A DNA stretch of 64,000 bases from Eleusine coracana subsp. coracana. Taxonomy: Eukaryota; Streptophyta; Magnoliopsida; Poales; Poaceae. Shown here one piece after another: positions 1 through 10,220 of this stretch. The notes under the pieces are model-generated. The model saw nothing but the letters and a program-made list of their open reading frames with translations. It was not told the DNA's origin and did no database searches. The stretch lies in contig CM064430.1 in assembly GCA_032690845.1 (NCBI GenBank), forward strand, positions 1,350,949 to 1,414,948, in the 5' to 3' direction. The stretch's first letter is position 1; each line of letters opens with the position of its first letter. Position numbers and translations under genes: made by a program.

Positions 1-250
1 CACTGCAAATTTTGTTGACTGAACCGATACTTTTGAACTTCAAGTGGTAACAGCGATGAAGACTGAATTAGAGATTATAAAGTGGACCATGTCAGAAAAT
101 CTCCAGTAATATTCTTAATAAGCTCAGTAATAGAAAAATGAGGACCAGGCACCATCTGAAAAGAAGAGATTGCACATTGTCAAATTCCGGTCGGCCCCTT
201 TAACTTATCCACTAGGCAAAGCAGGTAAATTAAGCGGTCGCTATTATAGC
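1..250. repeat. 5' flank of a repeated NB-ARC unit (gene lies off the left edge)
   Basis: No gene is seen here. The sequence is paralogous to the upstream DNA of the other NB-ARC units: about 10740-11100, 16225-16480, 20090-20340 and, more weakly, 62340-62500. Shared pieces include the words gttgactg, gtggaccatgtcag and aaaaatgaggacca in the same order. In the other units this DNA lies upstream of an NB-ARC start on the minus strand, so an additional unit probably sits just left of the window. The orthology of the blocks is read by eye. Confidence 0.6.
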
Positions 251-279
251 ATCCAAAACGCACTCAAGACTTTTTGTCA

Positions 280-985
280 ACTACCGTATTGCAATTAGAT
301 GAATTTCGATTAGTTTCGATGGGCTTAGCTGAAAGGAAGCGAAGACGGAGTAAATTGAGAATAAAGGCAAACCAGGTGTGCGAGAAGTCGGATGCGCGGC
401 AGGTTGCTGCGGCGGATCGACGACGAGGGGGGCCGGAAGTGGGCGCTTGGCCGAGCGCGTCCTGTCGACTCGTCCCCGACCGACGAGGCGGCCTATGGTG
501 GTGCTCCCTGTGTCGCTGGATTCCACTCCATCTCTGGTAGCCGGCATCGCCATGGCTCGCGCACAAGGACGGAGGCAGCCGCTGGAGCGCTTGGCGGCGG
601 CGCGACCCCGTCGGCGGCCATGACCATGGCCGGACGGGAAATTTATAAAATGACCCCTGATTTGGATCGTAACTATTGACCGCGATCCAAACTAGGGACC
701 TATATGTAAATATTAGGATGGCGGACAATAATCGCGATCCAAATATTTGAAAATTACACCCTGGTCTGGTTGGGCTGTTGCGGAGACGACGAATTGAGCG
801 GGCCGGCAGCGTAAATGGGCCTTGGGCCCTTGCGCATTTACGTTGAGTGCTGGGCCTTTTTGCTTGGGCTGCTGAAATTTGAAACGAGTGACTTGAAGGT
901 CTTTCCAGTCTCCACTCTCCAGCGCCGTCCTGCGTCCTCCTCGCCGAAGCCGGAGAAGGCAGCCAACTTCTCAAGTGCCCTCTGA
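280..985. repeat. GC-rich double-hairpin module, copy 1
   Basis: This is the first of six related GC-rich blocks. It begins with CpG-rich DNA that codes for nothing convincing, followed by two dyad-symmetric motifs. The first (about 661-691) has arms tttggatcg and cgatccaaa; the second (about 713-745) ends in cgcgatccaaat. It then carries a tail with ccagcgccgtcctgcg. The last part, around 980-1010, matches the tail of copy 4 near 22020-22060, and both tails lead into DMP genes. Function is unknown. Conservation of the hairpins across copies is seen directly. Confidence 0.65.
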
Positions 986-1530
986 TTCCTTTCTCATTGC
1001 TCCGTCCATGGTGATCATATATGCGCTTGATTGATGGATGTTAATTAATTTTAAGGGAGCTCGATACGGTTGTTAGCACGACGCAAATGTTGCGTCGTCG
1101 TCTTAATTGGCCGCATTAGGCGATAATGGAGGGCTGGATTACATATATAGTTCTCTCACTGCATCTGAGAGGGGAGAAAATTAACGACTCACTATGATAG
1201 AGACGTCTCATATCTCAACTCCAGGATTAATTATATTTGAGCATTCACATGCAAACAAAGCAATGTTTAAAAAAAAGAAATATATTTTTAATATTCCACT
1301 GTTTTCTTTATTACAAGTAGAAAGATTATGGAAACTCCAAAAAAAAAAAACTAGACCAAACGTTTGAGTACATAGAAACAAATTTTTGCAAAGAAGAGAA
1401 ACACTGTAAATCGACTCAATGCATGAACATTATGGAAATAACAATTGCAATTCGAGCAACCGATGAAGAAGTATCCAGCGCGTGCCCACAGACACATGTG
1501 CTAGTACATCATCATACATGCCCACTAAGA
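986..1530. other. 3' flank of DMP1
   Basis: This AT-rich stretch has no ORF of note. About 1126-1345 is paralogous to 26745-26985 (shared words include ctgcatctgagagggga and gagcattcacatgcaaac) and its end resembles the 3' flanks of DMP2 and DMP4 (tactccaaaaac-type words). It is therefore the DMP 3' untranslated and flanking region, carried along in each duplication. Confidence 0.55.
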
Positions 1531-2235
1531 TCATCGCGGGTCCTGCAACCGTGACTCTATATTATCAATCGTCCTGGACGACAAGGAAGGGACGGCGGTA
1601 GTGTCACCACCGCTGAAGAAATCGATGCCCTTTCTTGTGGTCGGGAACGCCATGAATACAAAGCTCGACAACACAGCCATCCCCAGCGGCATATTCTTTA
1701 GCAGCTGCTTAGTGTGGATGCTTGCCTGGGGGAAGAAGCAGTTCTGGATCCCTAGGTCGCCAGCGGCGTAGGCGAGGAACACAGCCGCCGAGAAGAAGGC
1801 CCGCACGTAGTCAGTCATCTTCACGCGCCGCTTCCTGAGCTCAGGAAAGAGCTCACGTAACTCCTTCTGCTGGTTCCCTTCGTTGAACATGACGAGGCGT
1901 CCCGGGAAGACCATGGCGTAGCACATCTTTCCCCGGTAGACGAAGCTGTCCGTGAAGGAGAAGAAGATGCACGAGAGAGTGAGCAACGTGACGAGAACGA
2001 GGCTGAGCCACCAGTTGGAGGGGTGGCACTCTCCCTGGTTGGTGAAGGACGAGGACAGCGCCTGGAAAGCCATCACGGAGCCTGCAGGAAGCTGCTGCAG
2101 CACGTTTGTCGAGACAGACAGAACCTTCCCATTATCGGTGGACACCGATGGACGCTGGCGAGGAAGAAGGGGCGCATACCTTGAGGCTTCATTCCTATTG
2201 TCGTCATCATTCCTGATCACTGCTGAAGAAGCCAT
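1531..2235 (-). CDS. DUF679 membrane protein (DMP family), intact copy 1
   Basis: A 234-residue single-exon gene of the DUF679/DMP family, small plant membrane proteins of the endomembrane system. Family members include the pollen DMP8/9 and ZmDMP proteins involved in double fertilisation and haploid induction; I do not claim this copy has that role. The family core NVLQQLPAGSVMAFQALSSS is at residues 44-63. Four hydrophobic spans are visible at about 45-66, 75-98, 143-165 and 178-198, with the hallmark GIQNCFFPQ at 162-170. The N-terminus (1-40) is polar and variable, and the C-tail is polar and ends in LQDPR. No intron is needed, as is usual for DMPs. The start matches the MASS/MAS start of the paralogues. 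It is the only undamaged member of the left DMP pair. Confidence 0.93.
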   Translation of the reverse strand: MASSAVIRNDDDNRNEASRYAPLLPRQRPSVSTDNGKVLSVSTNVLQQLPAGSVMAFQALSSSFTNQGECHPSNWWLSLVLVTLLTLSCIFFSFTDSFVYRGKMCYAMVFPGRLVMFNEGNQQKELRELFPELRKRRVKMTDYVRAFFSAAVFLAYAAGDLGIQNCFFPQASIHTKQLLKNMPLGMAVLSSFVFMAFPTTRKGIDFFSGGDTTAVPSLSSRTIDNIESRLQDPR

Positions 2236-2304
2236 ACTTTTCTTTTCTATCTGGCTTAATTTGTGCAGGACGTACGCGAGCTCTCTGCTAGCTAGCTGGT
2301 TGGA

Positions 2305-2316
2305 CCTATATATCGT
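2305..2316 (-). promoter_or_regulatory. Possible TATA box of DMP1
   Basis: On the minus strand the word gatatatagg lies about 75 bases above the DMP1 start. The aligned position in DMP2 (near 5275) reads cctattgttcc on the plus strand and has lost the TATATA core; DMP4 has cctatagctcc. The role is inferred from position only. Confidence 0.4.
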
Positions 2317-2652
2317 TCCTTCTTCGATCGGCGTGGCTGCGCAACTTATTATATCCTCTGCAAACCTACGAGGACAACTTACTCGGAGCTCTTTTTATTT
2401 CTCCGAGAAATTCTTTATTTGCAATTTGCCTCGTGATTAGATTCGAGAGACACTTCGTGTTGGCTGTAGCAAGCTGACCCTCACATGGTCCACCTGATCA
2501 ACTTGGAGTTCTTTACATTCATCTTTGAGTTTTATAAATATGATTTTTAAATTTCTGTTCATACCTACCTAGTATATATAGCTGTATATATATAAAGAAG
2601 TAATGCGATTTTCTCATGGTGTCTTCCTTTTCTTAACTCTATCAACCATCTA

Positions 2653-3796
2653 TCTCTACTCTTTATTAATTCAAGTGAGGTTGTCATTGGTGTTTTTTTT
2701 TATTTAGTGTTGCTTTTTAGTATTGACTTGTATTGGTCATCAATTTCATCTTGGATTGAACCAAACTCATACGAGAGACAAAAAGTCTTAGTTCAATAAA
2801 ATACATATCGGATTCCAACGGAATAAGAAACCGACTCCATAAAATAAACACCCGCTCCTTCCGTTTTGTTTAAGATTTTTCTATCTATAAATAAAGTACG
2901 CACATTTTGCTCTTTGATTAGCGGTTGAGGGCAAGTCCCCGTCGTAGAGGCAGCCAGAGTGCTCTCGATCGCATTGCCCGCTCGATCACGTGAGAGTACC
3001 TACAGCCCTAGGACGTAGGCCCTGTCACCGATGTCCCTGATAAGACCAGTAAGACACATTACAAATTAATATCATTCCACCACATGTTAAGGTTAAATAA
3101 ATAAAGTACTAAGTTATCTCAATATTAATTATAATAGCAAGGAATGATCAGTCACACAAATCATATGATAAGTACTAATTGAATTATCTTGTCATTTGAA
3201 AATTAATTGTAGTAGCAGCAAGTGATCAATCACACACATCATGCAATCGCTACTAAATTTACTAAAGTAAAAAAAAAACACCCAACCAGGACTAAACCAC
3301 GAAAGATTTAGCTAGAACAATGGAAACAAGAATATTGTCGAGGAGAAACATCGTCATATAGTCTGCAGCCGAAGGCGCTTGTGTATTTTAGGATGGGAAA
3401 TCGGCGTCGAAAGTGGCAGCTTGCACGAAGGGGCGCCACTCGCCGGTGGCTACGGCCTATTCTTCCATACTAAGGCACCATTCTCGAACTTTTTTTTCTC
3501 CACCCTTACAAGATGGCCATGTTGTCCATGTGAGCGTTGGCTGGATCTTAAGCCATGCTTTGGTGTGGAGTCAGACAAGAAGATTTTTTTTTTATTACTT
3601 AGACCACGTAAATTTGCTCCCTCCGGAAATCAAAACTGGATCACTTAGGTGCAACTCGGAAGTCTTAACCTTTAAACTATACTTTTGAAAATATATAAAC
3701 AAATATATAGTATATGTTAAATATTACATTAATATGGTTGAGTAAAGTTTATTATAAAACTTTAAAACCCATAGCAACACACATACAATTTGCTAG
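2653..3796 (+). mobile_element. Non-autonomous Helitron H1
   Basis: The 5' end is TCTCTACTC preceded by A, and the 3' end is TTTGCTAG followed by T. This fits the Helitron rule of a TC start, a CTAG end, insertion between A and T, and no target duplication. The 3' end resembles that of H2 (tagcaacgcacgg-type words before CTAG). There is no Rep/helicase ORF. The interior around 3380-3560 is GC-richer and may be captured DNA of unknown origin. The flanking DNA on both sides is paralogous to the flanks of H2. Confidence 0.7.
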
Positions 3797-4239
3797 TAAA
3801 CATATATATGAAAAGCGGAAGAAATTAAATATCTTTATTTATCATATATGCATCCAACATCCTTATCAAATGGCCCAACTTGCCCTGATATAATGTACAC
3901 AAGAAACTAGCTAGCTTTGATTGTTCTGACGTCATCTGAAAATAATGATGTTGAATTAGAAGAAAAAAAATATCAAAAATAAATCTAAGAATAAGTTTTT
4001 TTAGCCCGTGACAACGTACAGGCACATTGTTAGTTATAAGTAGAAAGACTAAAACTCCAAAAACAACTCGACCAAACGTTTGAGTACTAGCTAGTACATA
4101 CAAACAAGGCTTTGCAAGGAAGAAAAACACTGTAGATGGACTCGATGCATGAAAATTGTGGAAACAATTGCAAATTTGCAATTCGACCAACCGAAGTATC
4201 CAGAAAAACACACGTGCTAGTACATCATACATGCCCAGA
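3797..4239. other. 3' flank of DMP2
   Basis: AT-rich DNA between Helitron H1 and DMP2. Its start (taaacatatatatga...) is paralogous to the DNA right of Helitron H2, and its end is paralogous to the DMP1 and DMP4 3' flanks (aactccaaaaacaactcga). No coding sequence is seen. Confidence 0.5.
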
Positions 4240-5209
4240 TCACGGGTCGTGCAACTGTGACTCTACATCAATCGTGGTGGACGACGAGGAAGCTGGTGGG
4301 ACGGTAGTGCCACTGCTAATTAAGGAAATCGATGCCCTTTCTTCTGGTCGGGCACACCATGAATACAAAGCTGGACAACACAGCCACCCCCAGCGGCATA
4401 TTCTTGAGCAGCTGCTTAGCATCGAAGCTTGCCTGTGGGAAGAAGCAGTTCTGGATCCCGACATCGCCGGCGGCGAAGGCGAGGAACACAGCCGCCGTGA
4501 AGAAGGCGCGCACGTAGTCAGCGGTCGTGGCGTACCGCTTCTTGAGCTCAATACAGAGCTCATCACTAAACTCGTCCCTGCTGATCCGGTTGTTCCCTTG
4601 TTGGTTGAACAGGATGAAGCCCCGGCCCCACGGGTAGGCCATGCCGTACCGGAGCTTTCCCCAGTAGACGAAGCTGTCCGTGAAGGAGAAGAAGACGCAC
4701 GAGAGAGTGAGCAGCGTGACGAGAAGGAAGCTGAGCCACCAGTTGGAGGAGTGGCACTCTCCTTCATGCATGGAGCTAGCATGGTTCATGGCTGTTCAGT
4801 TGAACACCCATCAATTTTGACAAAAAATCAGTGATTTTGAAGGCATGATCCATATATATATTGATAGTAGATAAAAAGTTAAGTTTGTGTTGTCAATACT
4901 ACTTTTAAGCTCCTAGAAACTACCCCAATTACTGGAATCCAATTTTTTATGATTTAAAATCTTCATGTGAAGGGATATTTCGATATTCTTGTATAACTTT
5001 GAACATCCATGTCTAAAATGCTGGCTCCGCCCCTGCTCTCCTTGGTTGGTGAAGGATGAGGATAGCGCCTGGAAAGCCATCACTGAGCCTGTAGGTAGCT
5101 GCTGCAGCACGTTTGCAGAGACAGAGAGAAGCTTCTCATCAGTGGACACTGATGGACGCGAAGGAGGAAGAAGGGGCGCGTCGTTGCTGATCGCTGGTGA
5201 AGAAGCCAT
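4240..5209 (-). pseudogene. DMP family copy 2, split by a hAT MITE and frameshifted near its end
   Basis: The N-terminal part, from MASSPAISND to SSSFTNQGE, is read from 5209 downward. The rest, from CHSSNWWLS to RRKGID, is read from about 4755 to 4316 in the same frame. Between them lies a 271-base hAT-type insertion with an 8-base target duplication. The added length (279) is a multiple of three, but the insert contains stop codons. A second lesion lies near 4316-4330: the C-tail continues in another frame, as judged by the TTIDVESQLHDP tail shared with its paralogues, and the original frame stops after IDFLN. All family motifs (LQQLPTGSVMAFQAL, GIQNCFFPQ) are otherwise present, so inactivation looks recent. 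Splicing out of the insert cannot be excluded without transcripts. Confidence 0.85.
4765..5035 (+). mobile_element. hAT-type MITE inserted in DMP2 coding sequence
   Basis: The 8-base word ctctcctt flanks the insert perfectly on both sides (4757-4764 and 5036-5043), the hallmark of hAT transposition. The ends are imperfect inverted repeats: the left end starts catgcatggagctagcat and the right end, read inversely, starts caggggcggagccagcat (13 of 18 match). Removing the insert plus one target copy restores the uninterrupted DMP reading FTNQGE-CH. It has no transposase. Confidence 0.88.
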
Positions 5210-5213
5210 CGTA

Positions 5214-5254
5214 CTTTCTCTCTCTCTCTCTCTCTATGTGGTGTGTGTGTGTGT
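5214..5254 (+). repeat. CT/TG microsatellite in DMP2 leader
   Basis: A (TC)n run directly followed by a (TG)n run, starting a few bases above the DMP2 start codon. It is absent from DMP1 at the same place. It probably lies in the 5' untranslated region of the broken gene. Confidence 0.75.
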
Positions 5255-5777
5255 TCTTGTGCGCGGTGGTTGGACCTATTGTTCCTTGGGTGTGGACGTC
5301 TGCAATTTATTATATCCCCTGCAAACCTACAAAGGACAACTTATTTGGAGCTTTTTTAAAAAATTTCTCCGAGAAATTGTTTATTTGCAATTTGCCTCTT
5401 GATGGGATTCGACCCTTCGTGTTGGCTGTAGCAAGCTGGCCCTCACATGGTCCTCCCTGTTCAACTTAGAGTTCTTTACATTCATCTTCGAGTTCTATAT
5501 ATATGATTTTTAAATTTCTGTTCTTACCTCCCCAGCTGTATATATAAAGTAACACGATTTTCTCATGAAAGCAAGCCTACCCCATGCATGAGGCTGGTGT
5601 TCTCTGTGTGATGTCCCTTGTTGTATCCGGTTTGATAGAAACCTTTGAGTTGTGTCGGTCAAGGCCTGTCTCGAGTTGACTGTATTTTGTATTTTCTGAT
5701 TTTTCTCCTTCTCACGCTCGCCGAAAAATGTGGTTTTCTCATGGTGTCTTCCTTTCCTAACTTTATCAATTACCATA

Positions 5778-6460
5778 TCTCTACAATATATTAATTGAGG
5801 TATGGCCGTCCACTTCGTGTCCACAAAGTTATAGATTGAATCCAAATCGGTTTCGTACTTTCTATATCAAGTATCAAATTTCAAAAATCATAACTCTCAT
5901 GTCCGGAGCTCAAATGAGGTAAATTCAGACTCTATTTCGTAGCTCTCGAAAAGTTCTATAACTTTTGTATTCAATAAAAGTCCAGATCATGCAGTTTTGG
6001 TTTCCAAATATAGGATGCAAAAATATTTGTTTTGATTCGGACTTCTCTGTGCAGGGTCCATATCTTCTAGCTCTGTAGTCCAAATAATATGATCCATATA
6101 TTTTTTGAAAAGTACTTAATGATATCTACAACTTTTATGTTTTAACTTTTTCCATTAGAGCAAGTATTCAATTTCAAAATCATGTTACAATACAGTACTA
6201 TTTTTGGACTCCGTGAATAGATTTTTCCTTCCGGATAAAGCTTCTATAATATGATAAAAAATAATGATAAAATTATTACTTTTCACATATAAAATGATAT
6301 ACTAAGAAACACCAACGGTAATATTAATATAATCTTTCATATAAAAAATATCAATAATATTGTATATATCTAATAATTATATTGATAAATAATTTATATT
6401 TAAATTATAAAGACTGTTTTATTTTTTAAAGTTCGTAGCAACGCACGGACACTTTGCTAG
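5778..6460 (+). mobile_element. Non-autonomous Helitron H2
   Basis: The 5' end is A|TCTCTACAATATATT and the 3' end is CTTTGCTAG|T. There is no target duplication and no ORF of the Rep/helicase type. The body is similar to H3 in inverse orientation; shared words include gtactttctatat, ttatttggac-like words and tccggacaaagg-like words. The left flank (catggtgtcttcctt) and right flank (taaacatatatatgaa) match those of H1, so the insertion is older than the DMP1-DMP2 duplication. Confidence 0.75.
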
Positions 6461-6704
6461 TAAACATATATATGAAGAGCAGAAGAAATATCTGTATTCA
6501 TCATATATGCATCGAACATCCTTATCAAATGGCCTAACTTGTTTGTTCTGACATAACAATTTATGAGCAAGTAGCATCCAACCAAACATCAACCGTGTAT
6601 AATAAACCATGATACATACAGAAAATACTGCTGGAGCAACCAACTTGTCATATATGACAGTTTAATGAGGAAGGGAGAATATCAGAGTACTATTCAAGAT
6701 ACTC
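6461..6704. other. DMP2-block flank
   Basis: AT-rich flank paralogous to 3797-3920 and 31676-31760 (shared atccaacatccttatcaaatggcc). No gene is seen. Confidence 0.45.
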
Positions 6705-6707
6705 TAA

Positions 6708-7683
6708 GGATGTGTTTGGTTGGGCTGTACCTTTTAGAAAAGTAGCTGTGGGCTATGACTGTGAAAAAAGTAGCTATGAGATATGAGCTGTGAGGAAGCC
6801 AAAAGTTGTTTGGTTAGTTAGCTGTGACTTTTGAGAAAACTGCTGAATGGATCCCACATGTCATTTATAACCCTTTTCACTCATCTCTCTCTCACTCTCA
6901 CTGACGAGCGGGTCCTACTCGTCAGCCCCTTCTTCTTCCTCCCGAGGTCACATGACGGCACTGTTGCTGCTTCCGGTGACCTCCTGGGTCACACGACGGC
7001 AATGTTGCTCTGTTCGGTGGCCTCCCGGGTCATAGGACGGCACTGTTACTCCCTCTTGTGACCTCTCGGGTCACCGACGCTATTGCTCTGTCCTCCTCTT
7101 GCACGTGCTCCTCGTCGGCTCCGCCTCTTTCGCCCTCGCTCCTCCTCCCCCACTCCCACCTCCACCTCTTCCTCTTCTCCATCCTCTCACCTTGCCTCCG
7201 CTCCCACTCCCCCATTCCCGCTCGCCATCCCGCTCCTCCACTCCCGCCTCCTCGATTTGAGGCCGCCGCTGCCGCTGTCATCCCGATTTGGGGCCACCGA
7301 TGGGGAGCGGTGGGGCGTGATGGAAAGCGGCGCCGTAGGGCATGGTGGAGCACGGTGGGGAGCGGCGGGGCACGGTGGGGAGCAATGGGGCGTGGTGGGG
7401 AGCAGCGCGGTGAGGAGCGGCGTCGCCCGCCTGCTCGGAAAGACGAGAGAGAGACGAGAGTTGAAAATAACGAATTGATACACCACTTACCAGTGGTATT
7501 ACGGGTAATTTTCACAAAAATAAGGAAGCTGCAGCCATCGGAAGCAAGCCTTTCCCTGCTATCAAAAATGAACACACGAAAAGCTGCTTTTGTGAAAGAA
7601 GACCAGCAAAAACTCAGCTGTTTGGTTGGGCTTCTGACTTTTTGAAAGCAAAAGCAGCTCTAGAAGCCCAACCAAACAGACCC
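6708..7683 (+). mobile_element. Tourist-like (PIF/Harbinger) element with GC-rich interior
   Basis: Inverted ends: the left starts ggatgtgtttggttgggct, and the right read inversely starts gggtctgtttggttgggct. TAA lies on both sides (6705-6707 and 7684-7686), matching the 3-base target duplication of PIF/Harbinger elements. The interior (about 6900-7480) is very GC-rich and contains degenerate tandem words such as gggtcacacgacggc and ggtggggagc. Several ORFs occur on both strands, none with a recognisable domain, so I do not call a gene. Confidence 0.75.
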
Positions 7684-7686
7684 TAA

Positions 7687-8730
7687 ACTTCAGCTAGTCT
7701 TCGATCAAGTCACAATATAATATATATGAAATAAAAAAGATCAATTTGGATGGAATCTTTCGCAATTGAGACAGAGAGATGCTTTGCAAATGATCAGACC
7801 TATTGAAACCACTATTTTACATATGGGTCGGTTGCCGTCCAGTCCCAATATGCAAGCAGGATTAACTCGTGATAATAATTGATTAGGTAATGTGTGAGTA
7901 CATATAACAGGGAGCCGCCACATGAGGCAGGCGAACCCTAGCAGGAGGGGCAGAACCATACGTGTTGGAATATTGGACCTCACCGCCGGCGCCGGCGAAG
8001 GCAGCCAACCGACCGTCACTCAGAAGCTCCGGCGTGTGCCTTTGTCGTAACTGCCAGACTTGGATTTCAACTCGTTGCGATTGATTTCAGTCTGCAGTAG
8101 CAGGGAGGACACACGGTCATTTCCTTGCAACTGTCAGATCTGAATTCTACGGCCCCACTAAGCAGCACTTTTCTTCTCTTGCCACACTTGCTCTTTGATC
8201 TCTGACAAAAACGAATCACAGGAAATTGATCCACAAACTGTTGTATGGTACGGTTATATATGCGATGCTGCTCACAGGAGGGTAGCAGACTCACATACTG
8301 TACGACACTCAGCAACAACAACAAAAAAAACCCTGAACCCGTTATTTGTTCCATAAGGAAAAAAAATGGAACCAGTGAAACACAGTAAGAACCTATTATC
8401 TAGGGACCGCATCATGAAAAACCTTGAGAAAACAATGCCAGTATTTTGTTGTTCGCATTGTGTTTTTCACTGCTTACCAGTTAACAGTGAGTTATCAAGT
8501 GATAAACGGAGCAAGTGGTTACATTATATCTCATGAAAACTAGTGTTTTAACATCATTCATTGTTGTGTAAATATTATTAGTACAATAGAAGCTTTTCAG
8601 TGAACAGGATAGTAGCACCTGCGGACAACGTTGCAACTCTGTACAACCCTATTATGACTAATGGTGTACCTGTGTGCCATATGAAAAGCATATTTACGTG
8701 TCCTCCTGAATGAGTCTGCAAACGATAAAA
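7687..8730. other. 3' region of NB-ARC unit A
   Basis: No coding sequence is supported. About 7975-8150 is the right-hand part of a GC-rich module (ccgccggcgaaggcagccaac, then ctgcag and gggaggacacacgg words) that aligns with 12780-12880 and 17270-17320. The left part of such a module is found only at the window start, suggesting that the DMP1-DMP2 block separated the two halves. The rest is AT-rich. Confidence 0.45.
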
Positions 8731-10220
8731 TCAACAAAGTGTGGCGCTATTTGTCATGGGCCGCTTTCTCTTGACCGCCGCTGCTGACTTTTGCTCTTGA
8801 ATCTCACCAGTACAGACATAGCTATAGTAAGGAGGTAACCGAGATTTCCATGCTAGCAACTCGAATTTGCCATAACACTTGAGGCTTCCGTACATCAGGT
8901 CTTGGATTGTTACATTTGGAACCTCCTCTTCTGAAGAGCATTCATATAGCCGATAAACGGTAAAATATTCAGAAGGTGGAACCATTCTCCTAAGAAGTGC
9001 AATTCTGTTTCGGTCCACAAGATCAAATGGATGCTCACCGACTCTGAAGACATGCTTCTGGATGAGCCGTCTCAAGAAGGCCAGAACCTTTCTCCAGAAA
9101 AGGATTTCAAAGTTGTCTCTCAGCAAACAGGCGGTGACGGTTGCACTAAGGAAGGTCCCATTCAACACCCTTGCTATCTCCATGGCCAGGCATGCAAGCC
9201 TAGGGTGAGCTTCTGGATCTGTGCTCCCAAATGTAAGTGTCTTGAAGAAATACCAGTATGCTTCATTGGACAGATATTTCAGTGTTACTGTTTCTGTTGT
9301 TCCTAGCCTTTTGACCTTGTCAGACCGGCTTGTGATTATGATTTTACTACCTCTTGGCAAACACCGTTAGAAGCAGAATACAACATATTCCACGCATCTT
9401 CACTGAGATCCCCAACTAATTCAACAACAAAGAGCACCCTCCTGTCTGAGTTTGACTGCGATGGCAGACTTTGATGTTTCATTGCACATGCTTCTATGAA
9501 AGTAACAAGCTCCAGCTCATCATCTCTAAAATCATGATTATGCAAGAAGAAGACTTTTGAGAAGTGTCCATGGATCCTTTCATCCTTGCAAACATGGGCA
9601 ACAAGGGTGCTCTTGCCGACTTTACCAGGACCAACAATTGGCAGGACCTCCAGGTCTTGATGAGGTTGTGTCTGCAACAGGAAGTTGATTACAAGTTCCG
9701 CTTCCATCTGGCGGCCAAACATGCAGTTTCCCAGCAGGATATGCATGCTATAAGGCTGGCGATACATCATGGGAGGGTAGCTCATCAAGAACACAACCAA
9801 CTCTTTCACATCAATGATCATGGAGCTCAAATAATCAAGTGACTTTCCCATTTGTTCAAAAATCTCTGTGTTACTACTGGAGGAACAGAAACCTTTCAGA
9901 GAATTTATTTTGGACAGTGGAAAAGAATGACTCAAGTTCTGGTTCTTGGCATCGTCCTTGTTGTGAGACTGGTACCTGAACGTGTCAAGCGTATAATAGC
10001 CCCGATGTATGGCATCTCTCAGCATGTCCAATTGGAGGAGCATGGCATGGTTTGTGACAACCCGCCCCATGGCCTCATCAGCTATGACCTGCGCCCGGAG
10101 GAGAGTTCTTTGCAGGTTGTCCTCCACATGGAGCACCGTTGGCTTGGAGATTTTGCTGATTACGAAATTTATGGATTTAGTGGTCAGCTCACCAAGGACT
10201 GTGGAAAGGAGAAAATGCAT
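8731..10220 (-). pseudogene. NB-ARC protein without LRR, copy A (one frameshift)
   Basis: Reading from 10220, the protein starts MHFLLSTVLGELTTKSINF, like its paralogues. It has an Rx-N-like helical region with LRAQVIADEAMGR and YYTLDTFRY, then the P-loop GPGKVGKSTLVAHVC. The frame breaks near 9366, where one base is missing from a run of A relative to the paralogues (sense tctaacgg where tctaaacgg is expected). It resumes as PRGSKIIITSRSDKV (RNBS-B) and runs to the usual C-terminus, PPYYSYVCTGEI and a basic KRKRP tail. The kinase-2 site reads LFVVELVGDL, without the normal aspartates. Apart from the single base everything is preserved, so a recent loss or a sequencing error are both possible. 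Confidence 0.85.

Noticed and set aside
264..974. A 236-codon minus-strand ORF across module 1
   Set aside because: It spans the hairpins and repeats. The paralogous modules do not keep this frame, and there is no domain.
4136..4834. A 232-codon plus-strand ORF
   Set aside because: It is the opposite-strand shadow of the DMP2 coding sequence.
7030..7645. Overlapping ORFs on both strands in the Tourist-like element
   Set aside because: Low-complexity GC-rich repeats (serine, proline, arginine rich) without any domain. Better explained as transposon cargo.
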